From the NCBI GenBank assembly GCA_947568835.1, contig OX387609.1, positions 14,315,708-14,379,707 on the forward strand: a stretch of 64,000 bases of DNA, read 5' to 3'. Below, piece after piece: positions 48,381-59,612 of this stretch. Below the pieces are notes generated by a model, which had not been told where the DNA came from, did no database searches, and worked only from the letters and a program-made list of their open reading frames with translations. The DNA is from Protonemura montana (taxonomy: Eukaryota; Arthropoda; Insecta; Plecoptera; Nemouridae). Made by a program: the position numbers and the translations under genes. The first letter of the stretch is position 1, and every line of letters starts with the position of its first letter.

Positions 48381-48860
48381 TCCGCTCTCCTTTCGACATC
48401 AATACAACATCCAGCGAGTAGCGTCCTATAATCGCCCGGCGGTGCGAGATCATGCGTATCGCACGCATGACCGGCACGCTGTTTGCATTTCGGGAATATT
48501 TGACCGAGCCCGTGGTTCTGCTTTCCCATCGGGATAAAGGGGAAGGGGGCAGGGTAAACACGTTCGTGCACCGCTGGGTCGACGGCACCCAATGCTAATT
48601 TGGTATTGCTTTGTTGGGCCTCTCATCTTTGGGCTACACATTTGTCAATAGACCATAGCGATCTCTGCAAATCAGAGAACACTTGGCTTGGTCTCTGTGT
48701 GGGTCATTCCGTGATCTTTAGAAGGTTTGGTCCCGCGGTAAATCTATTTATTTCAATTCTCATAAAAGAATAAAACATTAGCAGTGAAAATTGGGTAAAT
48801 ATTTGTTCTATTTGAAATCTTATTTAAATTTCAAACACATTGAAACCATTGCAAACCTAT
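48381..48860. other. Non-repetitive stretch, no gene recognised
   Basis: The overlapping open frames at 48367-48641 on both strands have no recognisable domain. Confidence 0.35.
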
Positions 48861-48861
48861 C

Positions 48862-49254
48862 GCCCATTGAGCTACTTGATCACATGTTTTCTGAGACGGT
48901 TATAGTGTTCATAATTATAAAATTCCCCACACATTGCAAGCGTTTGCAATTTAAATAAGATTTCAAATAAATAAAAACGCATCGAACGTCAAATTGGAGT
49001 TATTCGAGTTTGAAAGGTTGTGACGTGGTATAGCGATACTAGAATCAAAGTGACTGTGAGTATTCACAGCCTCTTGGTTCTACTCCTTGGAGAACTGTCA
49101 TTCTCATCAAATACACTGAAATCGTCTCAAAAAGCCAGTGTCCAAGTAGCTCAATTGGTTAAAACACCCGCGTCAGATGGAGATCGGGGTTCAAGTCCCA
49201 GTTTGGGACTCAATTTTTGAGACAGTTATAGTGTTGATAATAATAAAATAGCTG
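48862..49254 (+). mobile_element. tRNA-like element with body
   Basis: The order is: an inverted partial tRNA-like piece (CCCATTGAGCTACTTGATCA), GAGACGGTTATAGTGTTCAT, a tail with CATTGCAAGCGTTTGCAATT and a body ending GAGTATTCACAGCCTCTTGG and AACTGTCATTCTCATC. Then ATCGTCTCAAAAAGCC leads into a tRNA-like domain (49140-49209: GTCCAAGTAGCTCAATTGGT, GATCGGGGTTCAAGTCCCAG, TTTGGGAC). It closes with CAATTTTTGAGACAGTTATA and GTGTTGATAATAATAAAA. The body matches 24.16-24.3 kb on the other strand. Confidence 0.8.
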
Positions 49255-49334
49255 TTTTATTTATGAAAATGTTACAAATTCCATGTCTTTTCTGCCAAAA
49301 AAAGAACCAAGCACAGGCTGTCTCAGATGGATTA

Positions 49335-50013
49335 CCAGTGAAGACACGATTGGACAAAGTTAAGCAACAAAACCCTAGGTCAAGTGTTGAATGGGTTACC
49401 ACTCAACGAGATTGCGTCAGCCTGCCTTGTAGAGGATTGCCACTTACGCCTGAATGCACCCCCCAGAGCAAACTCGGCTCCTCCACCTTCTGCAAATATG
49501 TTTAAATTTCATAGAACTCAAAATAAGAATAGGAACTTTGACAATGTCCATAAATTGGGTCAGAGCCATCACAGTGTGTCAAAGGGACAAGGCTAAGCGG
49601 TGGCCGGTCCTTGGTGCTGTTGGACAGGTGCAGCCAACACAGTGTGTCAAAGAGACGAGGCTAAGCGGTGGCCGGTCCTTGGTGCTGTTGGACAGGAGCA
49701 GCCAACACAGTGTGTCAAAGTGACAAGGCTAAGCGGTGGCCGGTCCTTGGTGCTGTTGGACAGGAGCAGCCAATACAGTGTGTCAAAGGGACAAGGGCTA
49801 AGCGGTGGCCGGTCCTTGGTGCTGTTGGACAGGAGCGGCCAACACAGTGTGTCAAAGGGACAAGGGCTAAGCGGTGGCCAGCCAAGATCAGGCTGCTTGC
49901 CGGCACCGGATTCACTCTCAGCTCTGTGCCATGCAAGCCTAGAATCATCTTTAGCTTCTCGTTCACTTATAGCATAATTCAGTCTTTAAAACAATGCGTC
50001 GTTAAACGCCACA
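49335..50013 (+). mobile_element. 5S-headed SINE carrying the 68-bp array
   Basis: The head (about 49335-49405) reads GACAAAGTTAAGCAAC, then GGTCAAGTGTTGAATGGGTT, ACC, a diverged 5S-like order. Five 68-69-bp units follow, with GGCTAAGCGG at 49591, 49659 and 49727 and then 69-bp steps. Next come GCCGGCACCGGATTCACTCT and the tail AAAACAATGCGTCGTTAAAC (about 49989-50008). This one copy joins 5S-like head, 68-bp array and SINE tail in the expected order. It shows that the 68-bp satellite is an amplified piece of the SINE central region (compare AAGCGGTGGCCGGTCCTTGG with AAGCCGGTGGTCCCCTTGG at 31.3 kb). Confidence 0.85.
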
Positions 50014-51904
50014 AATCACCAGTCGAAGACATTCGTCATGACGCGTGGGGTTACATGGAGTAGGTCTTTCACCATCAGAGCGCAGAGGGACTTGTGTGGA
50101 TGGAATGGCGAGGGTGGTGGGTTGGGGTTGGGGTTGGGGTTGGGGGGATGAAAGGATAGTAGGGGTTGTTTTATCCCTATGAAGGCTAGCCTTGATTTGA
50201 ATTGCAAATGTCTTACTCTTATGATCTCTGCTATGCTGGCTGCGCGTTGGGTGGGAGTGGGCTGTTGGTAGGGTGGCAGATGCATCAGGTTCGTCTTGCG
50301 GAAGATACTTTATGGGTGGCTCTAATGTATTAAACACTTTGCAGTGCTCTGGAGTTTCGAGTCGGCAGCGACGGGAAAATGTTGCAACGTTCAGTGCAAG
50401 TGGATTGTTTGCTGCGGGAAGGAGAATGAGATTTTTTTCTGGGGAACGACACGTGGTTTTTTTGGTCTGTAGTTGGCAGTCCTGTAACTGGGTTAGAAAA
50501 ACTTTTATGCACTAAAAGTGCATAAAAGTTTTTTGATTATTTTTAAATTTTAACGGACTTTTAGATATTGTCTGATGTTAATTGTTGCCGCGTTGTGAAA
50601 TGAGCGAGATTTTGTCTTTTAGAGACGTTCGTTCACAAATCGCAAAAGAAAACTAATTAGAAATTTAGAAAATAAAGAAGAACGATCTAAAATTGAAATG
50701 AACTTGTTTCTGGAATATTTTGTTGAGAACCTTTGTCATCCTTCTCTTGAATAATTCAGGTTAAAAATGGAAAATCAATAAATACACGCACTTTTAAGAA
50801 AATATGAAAAAGCATTTTACTAATGCCCAGTTTTACAATTTTCTTAGCTCCTAGATAAAATGACAGTGAAAGTCAGCTGTTTCTGTGAGTTAAGAGCATA
50901 ACTCAGAGCAAAACAATATTGCAATACCTGACCTTAAACTCAGATTTCTTCTGATAAAGTATCTTAAAGTAATTTCCTTTCGAGATGAAATGCGGGAAGA
51001 AAGTTCTGCACTTTGAATCAAACAATCTAATCCACTAGAAAATAAACAGCATGAATTAAAATCCGTGTTTAATTTAAGTCTGTATCAGCTTGTTTAACGA
51101 AGTATCACACTTCTCCCAATGAAGCGCTGTTGCAATGTTTCTTGACTTCTGTTAATCTGAACGCTAGAGCAGGGAGAGTCCGAAGTGGCAACAAGCCCAA
51201 ACAGCCAGCACAAAGGGCACAAACCTCTTCATCACTGCGCAGGTCACCGACCTCGGGTCGGGATCGACCTCATCCCAGCATTGGTTGAACTCGGCTAGAT
51301 CCCCTGTCAACAAATTAGTTCATTTGTTTTTCTCAGTGATTGCTAAACAAGTGAGCACGACGACAACAAGCGTCCGTCAAACCTAACCTATAAAAATGTG
51401 ACCACTGGTCAATAACGTGTTATACTCGATGAACTTTATAGTTTATACGGACTCGGAATGAGTCTGAGGTTGATGAACCCCGGAATAAGAAGATGACCAA
51501 AAGTAGTTAAGGGTAGCTTACTTCATGTCCTTAACCTTTTTTTACGGAAAATAAAGAGATGAAAGATAAACCAAACATACTCATCTTCAACGCAGCTCTA
51601 ATTGTGTTCGCTAGGTTCACACTTTAACAAGTTATGCAGACAAATAGTTACAAGGAGGACCCTTCCAGTACAAGTAACCTACATGGATGCATGTTATCGA
51701 CGCTCGAGGTCATGATCAACCTCCCGTTGGGGTATTGCTTCGATTTGACCGTGTGGCTCTGACCTCTCAAGGAACGGGTTTCGATGTAGGCCTTGAACCC
51801 TTGATGGGCCTCGACAGAGAGCTCGAGCCTTCTTTTCTCCTGGAACCACCATTTGGGCACCAATAAGCACAAGCACAAGCATAGCACACAAGCACAAGCA
51901 TAGC
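50014..51904. other. Mixed stretch, no gene recognised
   Basis: A G-rich tract at about 50112-50148 contains repeated GGGGTT. The overlapping open frames near 50002-50515 and 51648-51979 have no recognisable domain. Confidence 0.4.
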
Positions 51905-52240
51905 ACACAAGGATCTTAAAACTTGGTTATCATATGGGACTGCACACAATTGACATAGCAATAAGCACAAGCTTAGCACACAAGGATCTTAAAACTTGGT
52001 TATCATATGGGACTGCACACAATCAACACAACGTGCATAGCACACAAGGATCTTAAAACTTGGTTATCATATGGGACTGCACACAATCAACACAACGTGG
52101 ATAGCACACAAGGATCTTAAAACTTGGTTATCATATGGGACTGCACACAATCAACACAATGTGCATAGCACACAAGGATCTTAAAACTTGGTTATCATAT
52201 GGGACTGCACACAATCAACACAATGTGCATAGGGCACAAG
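51905..52240 (+). repeat. 64-bp tandem repeat
   Basis: About five units of CACAAGGATCTTAAAACTTG, GTTATCATATGGGACTGCAC and ACAATCAACACAACGTGCAT; the first unit is longer and variant. It ends about 60 bp before the hAT-type element. Confidence 0.9.
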
Positions 52241-52295
52241 CAAGACATTTAAAAAAGTTGAAATATGCCAATCTCTTTGTGCTATGCGTACACCA

Positions 52296-53091
52296 ATCAC
52301 AGACAGTGGCGGCTCGTGACTGTTTTTCTTGGAGGGGCGGCAGTAAAATTTCTCCCCCCCCCCCCCCATCCCCACCAGCACCATAAGTAATGAACACTGT
52401 AGTAGGATTTCAATATTGCAACATTAAAATACAACATGTGATATTTAAAAAAAAGTTATCATTGAATTCTAGCTGTCAAGTCACACATTAGATTAATTTT
52501 CATTGGACAAAAACGTACACAGTATGTGAAACTGGGTGGGACAGAAATTCAGGCTAGTAAACGGTAGTACCATTATTTTGAAACTATCGCCGTGGAAAAT
52601 ATGTGCGATCGTATGCATCGTTCTGTCTCACTCGCTCTCGCTGCCAGCTCAGCCCGGCGGCTGGCCGAGGCTGGCCGAGGCTGGCCGAGGGCGGGTTTTC
52701 TGCTGCCCTCGCTGGGCTTGCGAGCGACGACAGGCGACACACGTTCAAGGCCATTTCCACGCACTCCTAGCTGAGCAGGGAGGACGGCAGCGCTCGCTGC
52801 CCCAAAGTGAACAAGCGGCGGCGTTTAGGCTCTATAGGCAGCGGACAACCGCCTACTGGATCGTCTCGTTGCAGTCGGCAGCTCGTGCTGTCGGCGCGAC
52901 GCAAATAACGCGTTTTTTCGCATTTCGAAAGTAGCACCCATTTTAAAACACACAAAACGCGTAGAACAATAATAATAGTAATAACACTTATAATTATTAT
53001 AATAATAACAATTATACTTTTATTCTGTCGAAAATGCTAGGGAGGGCAGCCGCCCCGCAGCCCTCCCTCACGAGCCGCCCCTGATCACAGA
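52296..53091. mobile_element. Non-autonomous hAT-type element with 8-bp target duplication
   Basis: The terminal inverted repeats are CAGTGGCGGCTCGTGA at 52304 and its complement TCACGAGCCGCCCCTG ending at 53083 (15 of 16 match). The 780-bp element is flanked on both sides by ATCACAGA (52296-52303 and 53084-53091), an exact 8-bp duplication. TIRs of this kind with 8-bp duplications fit the hAT superfamily; other 8-bp superfamilies are less likely. The interior has a poly(C) run of 14 at 52354-52367 and three copies of CTGGCCGAGG (52661-52690). A 132-codon frame inside shows no transposase features, so the element is non-autonomous. Confidence 0.88.
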
Positions 53092-53315
53092 GCATTATTT
53101 TAACAAACATGGCGGAGATCATTCTTGTTCTTGTGGGATTATGTTTCCTTACAGACGGTCAAAAGTCATTGCTACCTCGCTGCTACTTTATGGAATAAGT
53201 CAACGAGTAAAATTAAATTTAGAATTGTTTGGCAATCTTACTGTAAACATGTACCAACTTCAATATACACTCTTAACGAACTCACAGCATAGTTTCATAG
53301 AACTTGGTGCTGATT

Positions 53316-53445
53316 TGTGGTGTTTAACGACGCACTGTGACGTTTAGTTGTACTGATATAATGGCGTCGGTCAATGATTGGGTGATAGTGATGATAGCGA
53401 ACGTAACCCAGTTTAGAAGGGAGGTTGGAAAACCCGGTGTTACGT
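53316..53445 (-). repeat. SINE 3' fragment
   Basis: GTGGTGTTTAACGACGCACT is the complement of the 5S-headed SINE tail, followed by words matching the SINE 3' region of 7.2 kb (GGGTGATAGTGATGATAGCG, TTTAGAAGGGAGG, GAAAACCCGGTG). The head is missing. Confidence 0.7.
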
Positions 53446-54357
53446 ACCATGTCATTAGTTTCGCGCACAGAGCAGCTGCCAGTAAAGTTAGTTAGTTTGA
53501 TGACCGCCAAGTTGTTTTGTGGGCCCAGCATTGAGGTGAGACGAGCACTGACCGCCATTTTGGAGAATCCTGTCCAATGAGATCTGTGTAAACCCGACTT
53601 GCAAGTTGGACTCGATGGTTTCCCTGGCATCTCTCACAGACATTGTTGACATATCTAACAATGGAAGACAAACCAACAATAAGTGATACGAATTCCGACA
53701 CCGGCTAGGAATCTTTAGGTGAATGATAACTGCATTTTTTATTTTTGTTTATTTGACTCAAACATTGTACACCAAGGCAGCAATGGATTTGAAGCTATTT
53801 CAAAATCGATTAATTATCACTTACACGCTTATTGGTGACATTTATTTCAGGGAGAACAAAGTCGGTAAATGTGACTGAAAATATCAAGAAACAGACCAAT
53901 TTTTCCGGCTTTTCCTGGCCGTAACATTGAAGTAAGATTTCTAGAAATGAAGTTTGTGATTTTACTTTGCGTGTGCCATTCTAAACTTGGTGAAGTTTGG
54001 TTAGGTTAGCAAACATCAGGAATAATCACATTTTCAATATTTCACCCACTTTAATTTCTCAGCAATTACATATGAAAATGATTGTCCACCTCGGTACTGA
54101 AAACTGACAGATTGTGTGACCGCTTGGACAGAAAGTGGCGTCGCGTTCATGCACAAAGCTCCTAGAGGAAGAAACAGACTCCCAAGATGGCGACTACGAC
54201 CAGCAGCCCGCGTAGAACAACGCTCCTGTCGGGAAGCGCGAACTCGTCGACCCAACGATCGTAAAATGCAGACAGTCCAGCTGTAAAAGCATGGAATTAA
54301 ACATAGAATCTTTATTCTATGGCGAAAAGAATACCACTTCTTATTCTATGGTGCACC
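53446..54357. other. Non-repetitive stretch, no gene recognised
   Basis: The minus-strand open frames of 60-110 codons at 53295-53701 partly overlap the SINE fragment and lack domains. Confidence 0.4.
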
Positions 54358-55219
54358 GATTTCAAATAACCTGGATAGAGCATAGGATCCAGCCAGCTGA
54401 TCTCAAATAACCTGGATAGAGCATAGAATCCAGCCAGCTGATCACAAATAACCTGGATAGAGCATAGGATCCAGCCAGCTGATCTCAAATAACCTGGATA
54501 GAGCATAGGATCCAGCCAGCTGATCACAAATAACCTGGATAGAGCATAGAATCCAGCCAGCTGATCTCAAATAACCTGGATAGAGCATAGGATCCAGCCA
54601 GCTGATCTCAAATAACCTAGATAGAGCATAGGATCCAGCCAGCTGATCTCATATAACCTGGATAGAACATAGGATCCAGCCAGCTGATCACAAATAACCT
54701 GGATAGAGCATAGGATCCAGCAAGCTGATCACAAATAACCTGGATAGAGCATAGGATCCAGCCAGCTGATCTCAAATAACCTGGATAGAGCATAGGATCC
54801 AGCCAGCTGATCTCAAATAACCTGGATAGAGCATAGGATCCAGCCAGCTGATCTCAAATAACCTGGATAGAGCATAAGATCCAGTCAGCTGATCTCAAAT
54901 AACCTGGATAGAGCATAGGATCCAGCCAGCTGATCTCAAATAACCTGGATAGAGCATAGGATCCAGCCAGCTGATCTCAAATAACCTGGATAGAGCATAG
55001 GATCCAGCCAGCTGATCTCAAATAACCTGGATAAAACATAGGATCCAGCAAGCTGATCTCAAATAACCTGGATAGAGCATAGGATCCAGCCAGCTGATCT
55101 CAAATAACCTGGATAAAACATAGGATCCAGCAAGCTGATCACAAATAACCTGGATAGAGCATAGGATCCAGCCAGCTGATCTTAAATTACCTGGATAGAG
55201 CATAGGACCCAACCAGTTT
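54358..55219 (+). repeat. 41-bp tandem array (copy 2)
   Basis: About 21 units of the same repeat as at 28.1-29.1 kb, in the same orientation. The variant GATCACAAAT is commoner here than in copy 1. Minus-strand open frames reading as MLYPGYLRSAGWILCSIQVI-like repeats are shadows of the array. Confidence 0.95.
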
Positions 55220-55479
55220 ATCAAAATTGAAGTCAACAGGTAAGAGTACCTAAATCTGAGGTGTCCCAATGATATCAATGCTAATTTAAGATTTTGTAAA
55301 ATATACCATACCCACTATAGTGGCAGCTTGTTTACCTCCTAATCCGACATTTTTCGAACAACTTTTTTATTAAGTTGTTAAATCGATGAAACGAGCAATA
55401 AATAAATCAATCAATGACTAATCAATAAATACACATCTCCCGATGACCCTCGATTCGCTTCACTTCCACCACTACTTGC

Positions 55480-55755
55480 TATAGAGAGTCATTGTCTGCC
55501 AATCATCTCAACGCTGCAGAGAAAACACAGCTCGCACCTCGATCCAGGTTGACAAACTTCTCGTTGGTCCTGTGTTCGAGTCCCGTGTGGTCGATTCTCG
55601 TGGTGGTTGAATGGGATTGGTTGCCGACAGCGTGGACCTCGGTAACCATTTTGTTACCTTTTCTGTCCTCCGCAATCGTTCGACCATACCTGTGCGACTG
55701 CAACCACATCAAATACAATACCAAATACCAAATACCAAATACCAGATACCAGGCA
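55480..55755 (+). repeat. Possible tRNA-derived SINE with AAATACC tail
   Basis: A box B-like GTGTTCGAGTCCCGTGTGG lies at about 55571-55590. It is followed by unique sequence and then about six AAATACC units (55711-55752), which could be a SINE tail. No clear box A and no second copy in the window. Confidence 0.35.
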
Positions 55756-55864
55756 GTTTATTGGATCAAGTGGTTTATTTTATCAAAATTGTTTAATAGG
55801 TCGAGTGTTTGATTTATTTATTTGACCAAGTCAGAGTCGGCGTTAATGTTAAACTTTCTATTGA

Positions 55865-55935
55865 ACAAACGAGGCCGGCAACACGTGGTAACGATAGCAG
55901 CTACCAGATGGCGCTAGCAAAAACCTCTTCAAAAT
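55865..55935 (-). repeat. Dispersed repeat fragment, partner of 41.85 kb
   Basis: The complement of CGTTACCACGTGTTGCCGGC and GCGCCATCTGGTAGC, matching 41830-41905. Confidence 0.55.
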
Positions 55936-56019
55936 ATTTTGAATTATTTGCCAAATTTTGCACTGAATAACAGGCGATGGCCGTCAGTATAAAAGTTGTG
56001 AAATGATTGACAGATGATC

Positions 56020-56180
56020 TTGGTGATCGAACTCAGGTTGTGCCCGGCGCATACTTACCCCGAAGCAAGTGGTAAACACTGTGCAGGTCCCGGTGTAGTT
56101 GGTGAGATTGAATCTCATGATATCAGATTTGCTGACACTTATCGTGGTCACGTCGGCGTGCATCTCTCTGTAAGCCATAC
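56020..56180 (-). repeat. Possible tRNA-derived SINE remnant
   Basis: The minus strand carries a box B-like GAGTTCGATCACC after GCGCCGGGCACAACCT. GTGAGATTGAATCTCATGAT is a short palindromic stretch in the presumed body. Tentative. Confidence 0.3.
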
Positions 56181-56199
56181 CAGCTTTTCAGGCGCTTAA

Positions 56200-57680
56200 A
56201 AACATACGTAAACACGCTCTGAAACTAACACAAACTCAAACTAACTCTCGCAATCAGAGCAGCTGGTAGGAGATTTGGATACAAAACGTTTCCAAAGGAA
56301 TTGAATAAATCTACAACAATAAGTACAACAATGGTCTCATTGACAGCAAACTGAAACTTGTTTTTGGCGTCTTTTTGAATGATTGTAAACGTCACTTGTT
56401 CTTATTCATCATCGCCCATTTATTGACCGAAGCCAGCAGACCCACAAGCGTCGCTCAACATAGCAGATTACAACCAGGAAAAAAGCAAATTTATTGAAAT
56501 TTTATTATTATCAACACTTTGACCGTCTCAAAAATGTATGTCCTAACGTGAATGCCCCACGCATTGCAAGCGTTTGCAATTTAAATCAGATTTAATCTAA
56601 ATTTCCTGAAAATTTGAAGAAAAATGTTGAATTTTTTATTTTGATTCGTATTTCCACGGTTACCAGCGTGTTTCTAAAACAAAGCCGGGGAATTTCCATT
56701 CAACTACCAGAAGTTTATGACCGATTTCATAAACGCCGTCTAGGGGTGATTTTAACTGGTGCAGTAATTTGCTTTAAAACAATTATATTTTAATAATTGC
56801 AAACCAAGCAACTAACACAACACACGAAGAACAAGAATAAAATAGTTTTCAACAATGTGTTTGCTTCGAAACAGAATATTTGGTGACTTGGAAATACAAA
56901 CAAAATATCAATGGGACTTCTAACTTTGACCTCCAAATGATAGTTTAAAAGTTAAACCCCATCCTTCCTGGTTCAAATATTAAACGATGATTTGAGCAGA
57001 GAGAAAATAGTGACGGCTGCTAAATAAAATTGCTTTTATGTGACAGGACAAAGCCTTCCTGAATCATCACCAAATTCAAATCTAAATGCCCATCTTTTAT
57101 GTTTTCTCTAAAATCTTTCAAAATATCGGCTCAACAGGAAAAATCGATTTTTTTTTAGAAATATGCTTATAGTCAGTCAATTAAACCGATATAAAAAGAT
57201 GAGAGCATCGCTACTGCTCTGCGCTGTGCAATATGCTTGAGGAATGCATGCACCAACCCAACCCTACTCTTCACCCACGATGAATATGCAATCGCAGAGT
57301 TCCTACATTTGCATCCCCGTGGAACAACACTCGACGGATGCTTACGTTTTTAATGGTCTCAGTTGTTGAAGATGCTACGAGTTGTCTCGGCAGTAATCTT
57401 CGGACAAAAAGAATTCAAGAGAAACGATGAAAATGTCGGGAGTTTTTCTTTGTTTTGTGATAGTGAAGTTAGGTTGATTTTATGCATAAATTCACGGCTG
57501 GCGATATTCGCGTAGAATTTCCTTGCATTTATCTTTTGTTTGGATTCTTTTGCTTTTCAATCTGTTTCTTGTTGTTGAATAACGTAAAAAGCGACTTTCC
57601 CCTTAAGCTAGAGTTTCCTGAATCGTAGAAAATGCAAACAGCTGTAGAAAAATTTTAAGAAAAACAAGAAAAATAAAGAA
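56200..57680. other. AT-rich stretch, no gene recognised
   Basis: A short piece at about 56505-56605 (CACTTTGACCGTCTCAAAAA, CGCATTGCAAGCGTTTGCAA) is a remnant of the tRNA-like element tail. Nothing else can be supported. Confidence 0.45.
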
Positions 57681-58855
57681 GGTGAGTGTCCACTGCTTTG
57701 CAGAGAGCGAAAACTCGCCGTCGCCTCTGTGCTGGACATTCCGTGACAGGCTGCTTGTTTCGCTCCACGCATAGGAGCGGACACTCGCCGTCGCCTCTGT
57801 GCTGGACATTCCGTGACAGGGTGCTTGTTTCGCTCCACGCAAAGGAGCAGACACTCGCCGTCGCCTCTGTGCTGGACATTCCATGACAGGTTGCTTGTTT
57901 CGCTCCACGCAAAGGAGCGGACACTCACCGTCGCCTCTGTGCTAGACATTCCGTGACAGGGTGCTTGTTTCGCTCCACGCAAAGGAGCGGGCACTCGCCG
58001 TCGCCTCTGTGCTGGACATTCCGTGACAGGGTGCTTGTTTCACTCCACGCAAAGGAGCGGACACTCGCCGTCGCCTCTGTGCTGGAAATTTTGTGACAGG
58101 GCGCTTGTTTCGCTCCACGCAAAGGAGCGGACACTCGCCGTCGCCTCTGTGCTGGACATTTCGTGACAGGACGCTTGTTTCGCTCCACGCAAAGAAGCGG
58201 ACACTCGTCGTCGCCTCTGTGCTGGACATTCCGTGACAGGGCGCTTGTTTCGCTCCACGCAAAGGAGCGGACACTCGCCGTCGCCTCTGTGCTAGACATT
58301 CCATGACAGGGCGCTTGTTTCGCTCCACGCAAAGGAGCGGGCACTCGCCGTCGCCTCTGTGCTGGACATTCCGTGACAGGGTGCTTGTTTCACTCCACGC
58401 AAAGGAGCGGACACTCGCCGTCGCCTCTGTGCTGGACATTTTGTGACAGGGCGCTTGTTTCGCTCCACGCAAAGGAGCGGACACTCGCCGTCGCCTCTGT
58501 GCTGGACATTCCGTGACAGGACGCTTGTTTCGCTCCACGCAAAGGAGCGGACACTCACCATCGCCTCTGTGCTGGACATTCCATGACAGGGCGCTTGTTT
58601 CGCTCCACGCAAAGGAGCGGACACTCGCCGTCGCATCTGTGCTGGACATTCCGTGACAGGGCGCTTGTTTCGCTCCACGCAAAGGAGCGGACACTCGCCG
58701 TCGCCTCTGTGCCGGACATTCTGTGACAGGGTGCTTGTTTCACTCCACGCAAAGGAGCGGACACTCGTCGTCGCCTCTGTGCTGGACATTCCGTGACAGG
58801 GCGCTTGTTTCACTCCACGCTAAGGAGCGGACACTCGTCGTCGCCTCTGTGTCAG
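57681..58855 (-). repeat. 70-bp tandem array, inverted (copy 2)
   Basis: About 16 units of the same 70-bp repeat as at 14.2 kb, on the opposite strand (ACACTCGCCGTCGCCTCTGT, GCTGGACATTCCGTGACAGG, GCTTGTTTCGCTCCACGCAA). At the left edge, 57681-57711 reads GGTGAGTGTCCACTGCTTTG, AGAGAGCGAAAAC, which is a part-unit in plus orientation, so the array has a head-to-head switch. A 250-codon minus-strand open frame and others are stop-free because of the unit sequence. Confidence 0.93.
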
Positions 58856-59395
58856 GATGTTGTTGTTTAATAAATAGTCTTTTAGAAAGTTTTTTTTGCA
58901 AAATAAATCGACTATTGGGTGATATTTGGACATCTTTGTCGCTTCCCGCCCAGATAGGGGGTCCTCCTGAATGTCCACAATGAGCTCGATGAGCCGCAGT
59001 CAGGATCAACATTTGATCCTGATCGTCCTTAAGACTTCATTGTCTCGTGGCTTACCATGTGACTTCTTTAGTGACGCGATCTCTCTTTTTATCATAGACA
59101 TTATGACATGTGGAGGCGAGCCCCCGGTCACACTGGCCACTTTAACAAATGCAGTTCAATGCCAGGGTATTTTGATCAACTAGATAATTAGAGCTCCAAA
59201 AAGCACCACATGTTTTGGAAAGCGGTAAGATGATGTGAAATCTGGTTTTAATCTGATTCTTAATCTGATTTCAATTGCAAATGCTTGCAACGAGCGAATT
59301 ATTTTTATTAAGGAACACTTATAATATGGGAATTTGTTCATCGTGACAGTTGAACGTTTTAGGAATAAACTTGTTCGAATTCATTAAATAAAAAT
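58856..59395. other. Non-repetitive stretch, no gene recognised
   Basis: No gene or array; short open frames only. Confidence 0.35.
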
Positions 59396-59399
59396 GTCA

Positions 59400-59612
59400 T
59401 AATTAGGATGAAATCTTATTTAAATTGCAAACGCTTGCAATGCGCGTTCTTGTCATTCTCATCAAATACACTAGAATCGTCTCAAAAAAGTCGGTGTCCA
59501 AGTAGCTCAATGGTTCAGAGCAACACCCGCGATAGGTGGAGATTGAAGTTCGAGTCCCCGTTTGGACATTAATTTTTGAGACGGTTACAGTGTTGATAAT
59601 AATAAAACTTGT
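59400..59612 (+). mobile_element. tRNA-like element, best-preserved head
   Basis: The partial body (CATTCTCATCAAATACACTA) leads to ATCGTCTCAAAAAAGTC and a 72-nt tRNA-like domain at 59496-59567. Acceptor GTCCAAG pairs with TTTGGAC, box A is TAGCTCAATGG, and box B is AGTTCGAGTCC. Then TTTTTGAGACGGTTACAGTG and TTGATAATAATAAAAC follow. The CGTCTCAAAAA and TTTTTGAGACG flanks are inverted repeats enclosing the tRNA-like domain. The anticodon stem is imperfect and the loop lacks the usual T33, so I doubt it acts as a tRNA. Confidence 0.8.

Noticed and set aside
52536..52934. Possible transposase fragment in the hAT-type element
   Set aside because: The 132-codon frame is a translation of GC-rich, partly repetitive DNA and shows no hAT transposase features.
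59496..59567. Functional tRNA gene
   Set aside because: The acceptor and T arms are good, but the anticodon stem is imperfect and the loop lacks T33; the same domain recurs inside dispersed elements with shared flanks.
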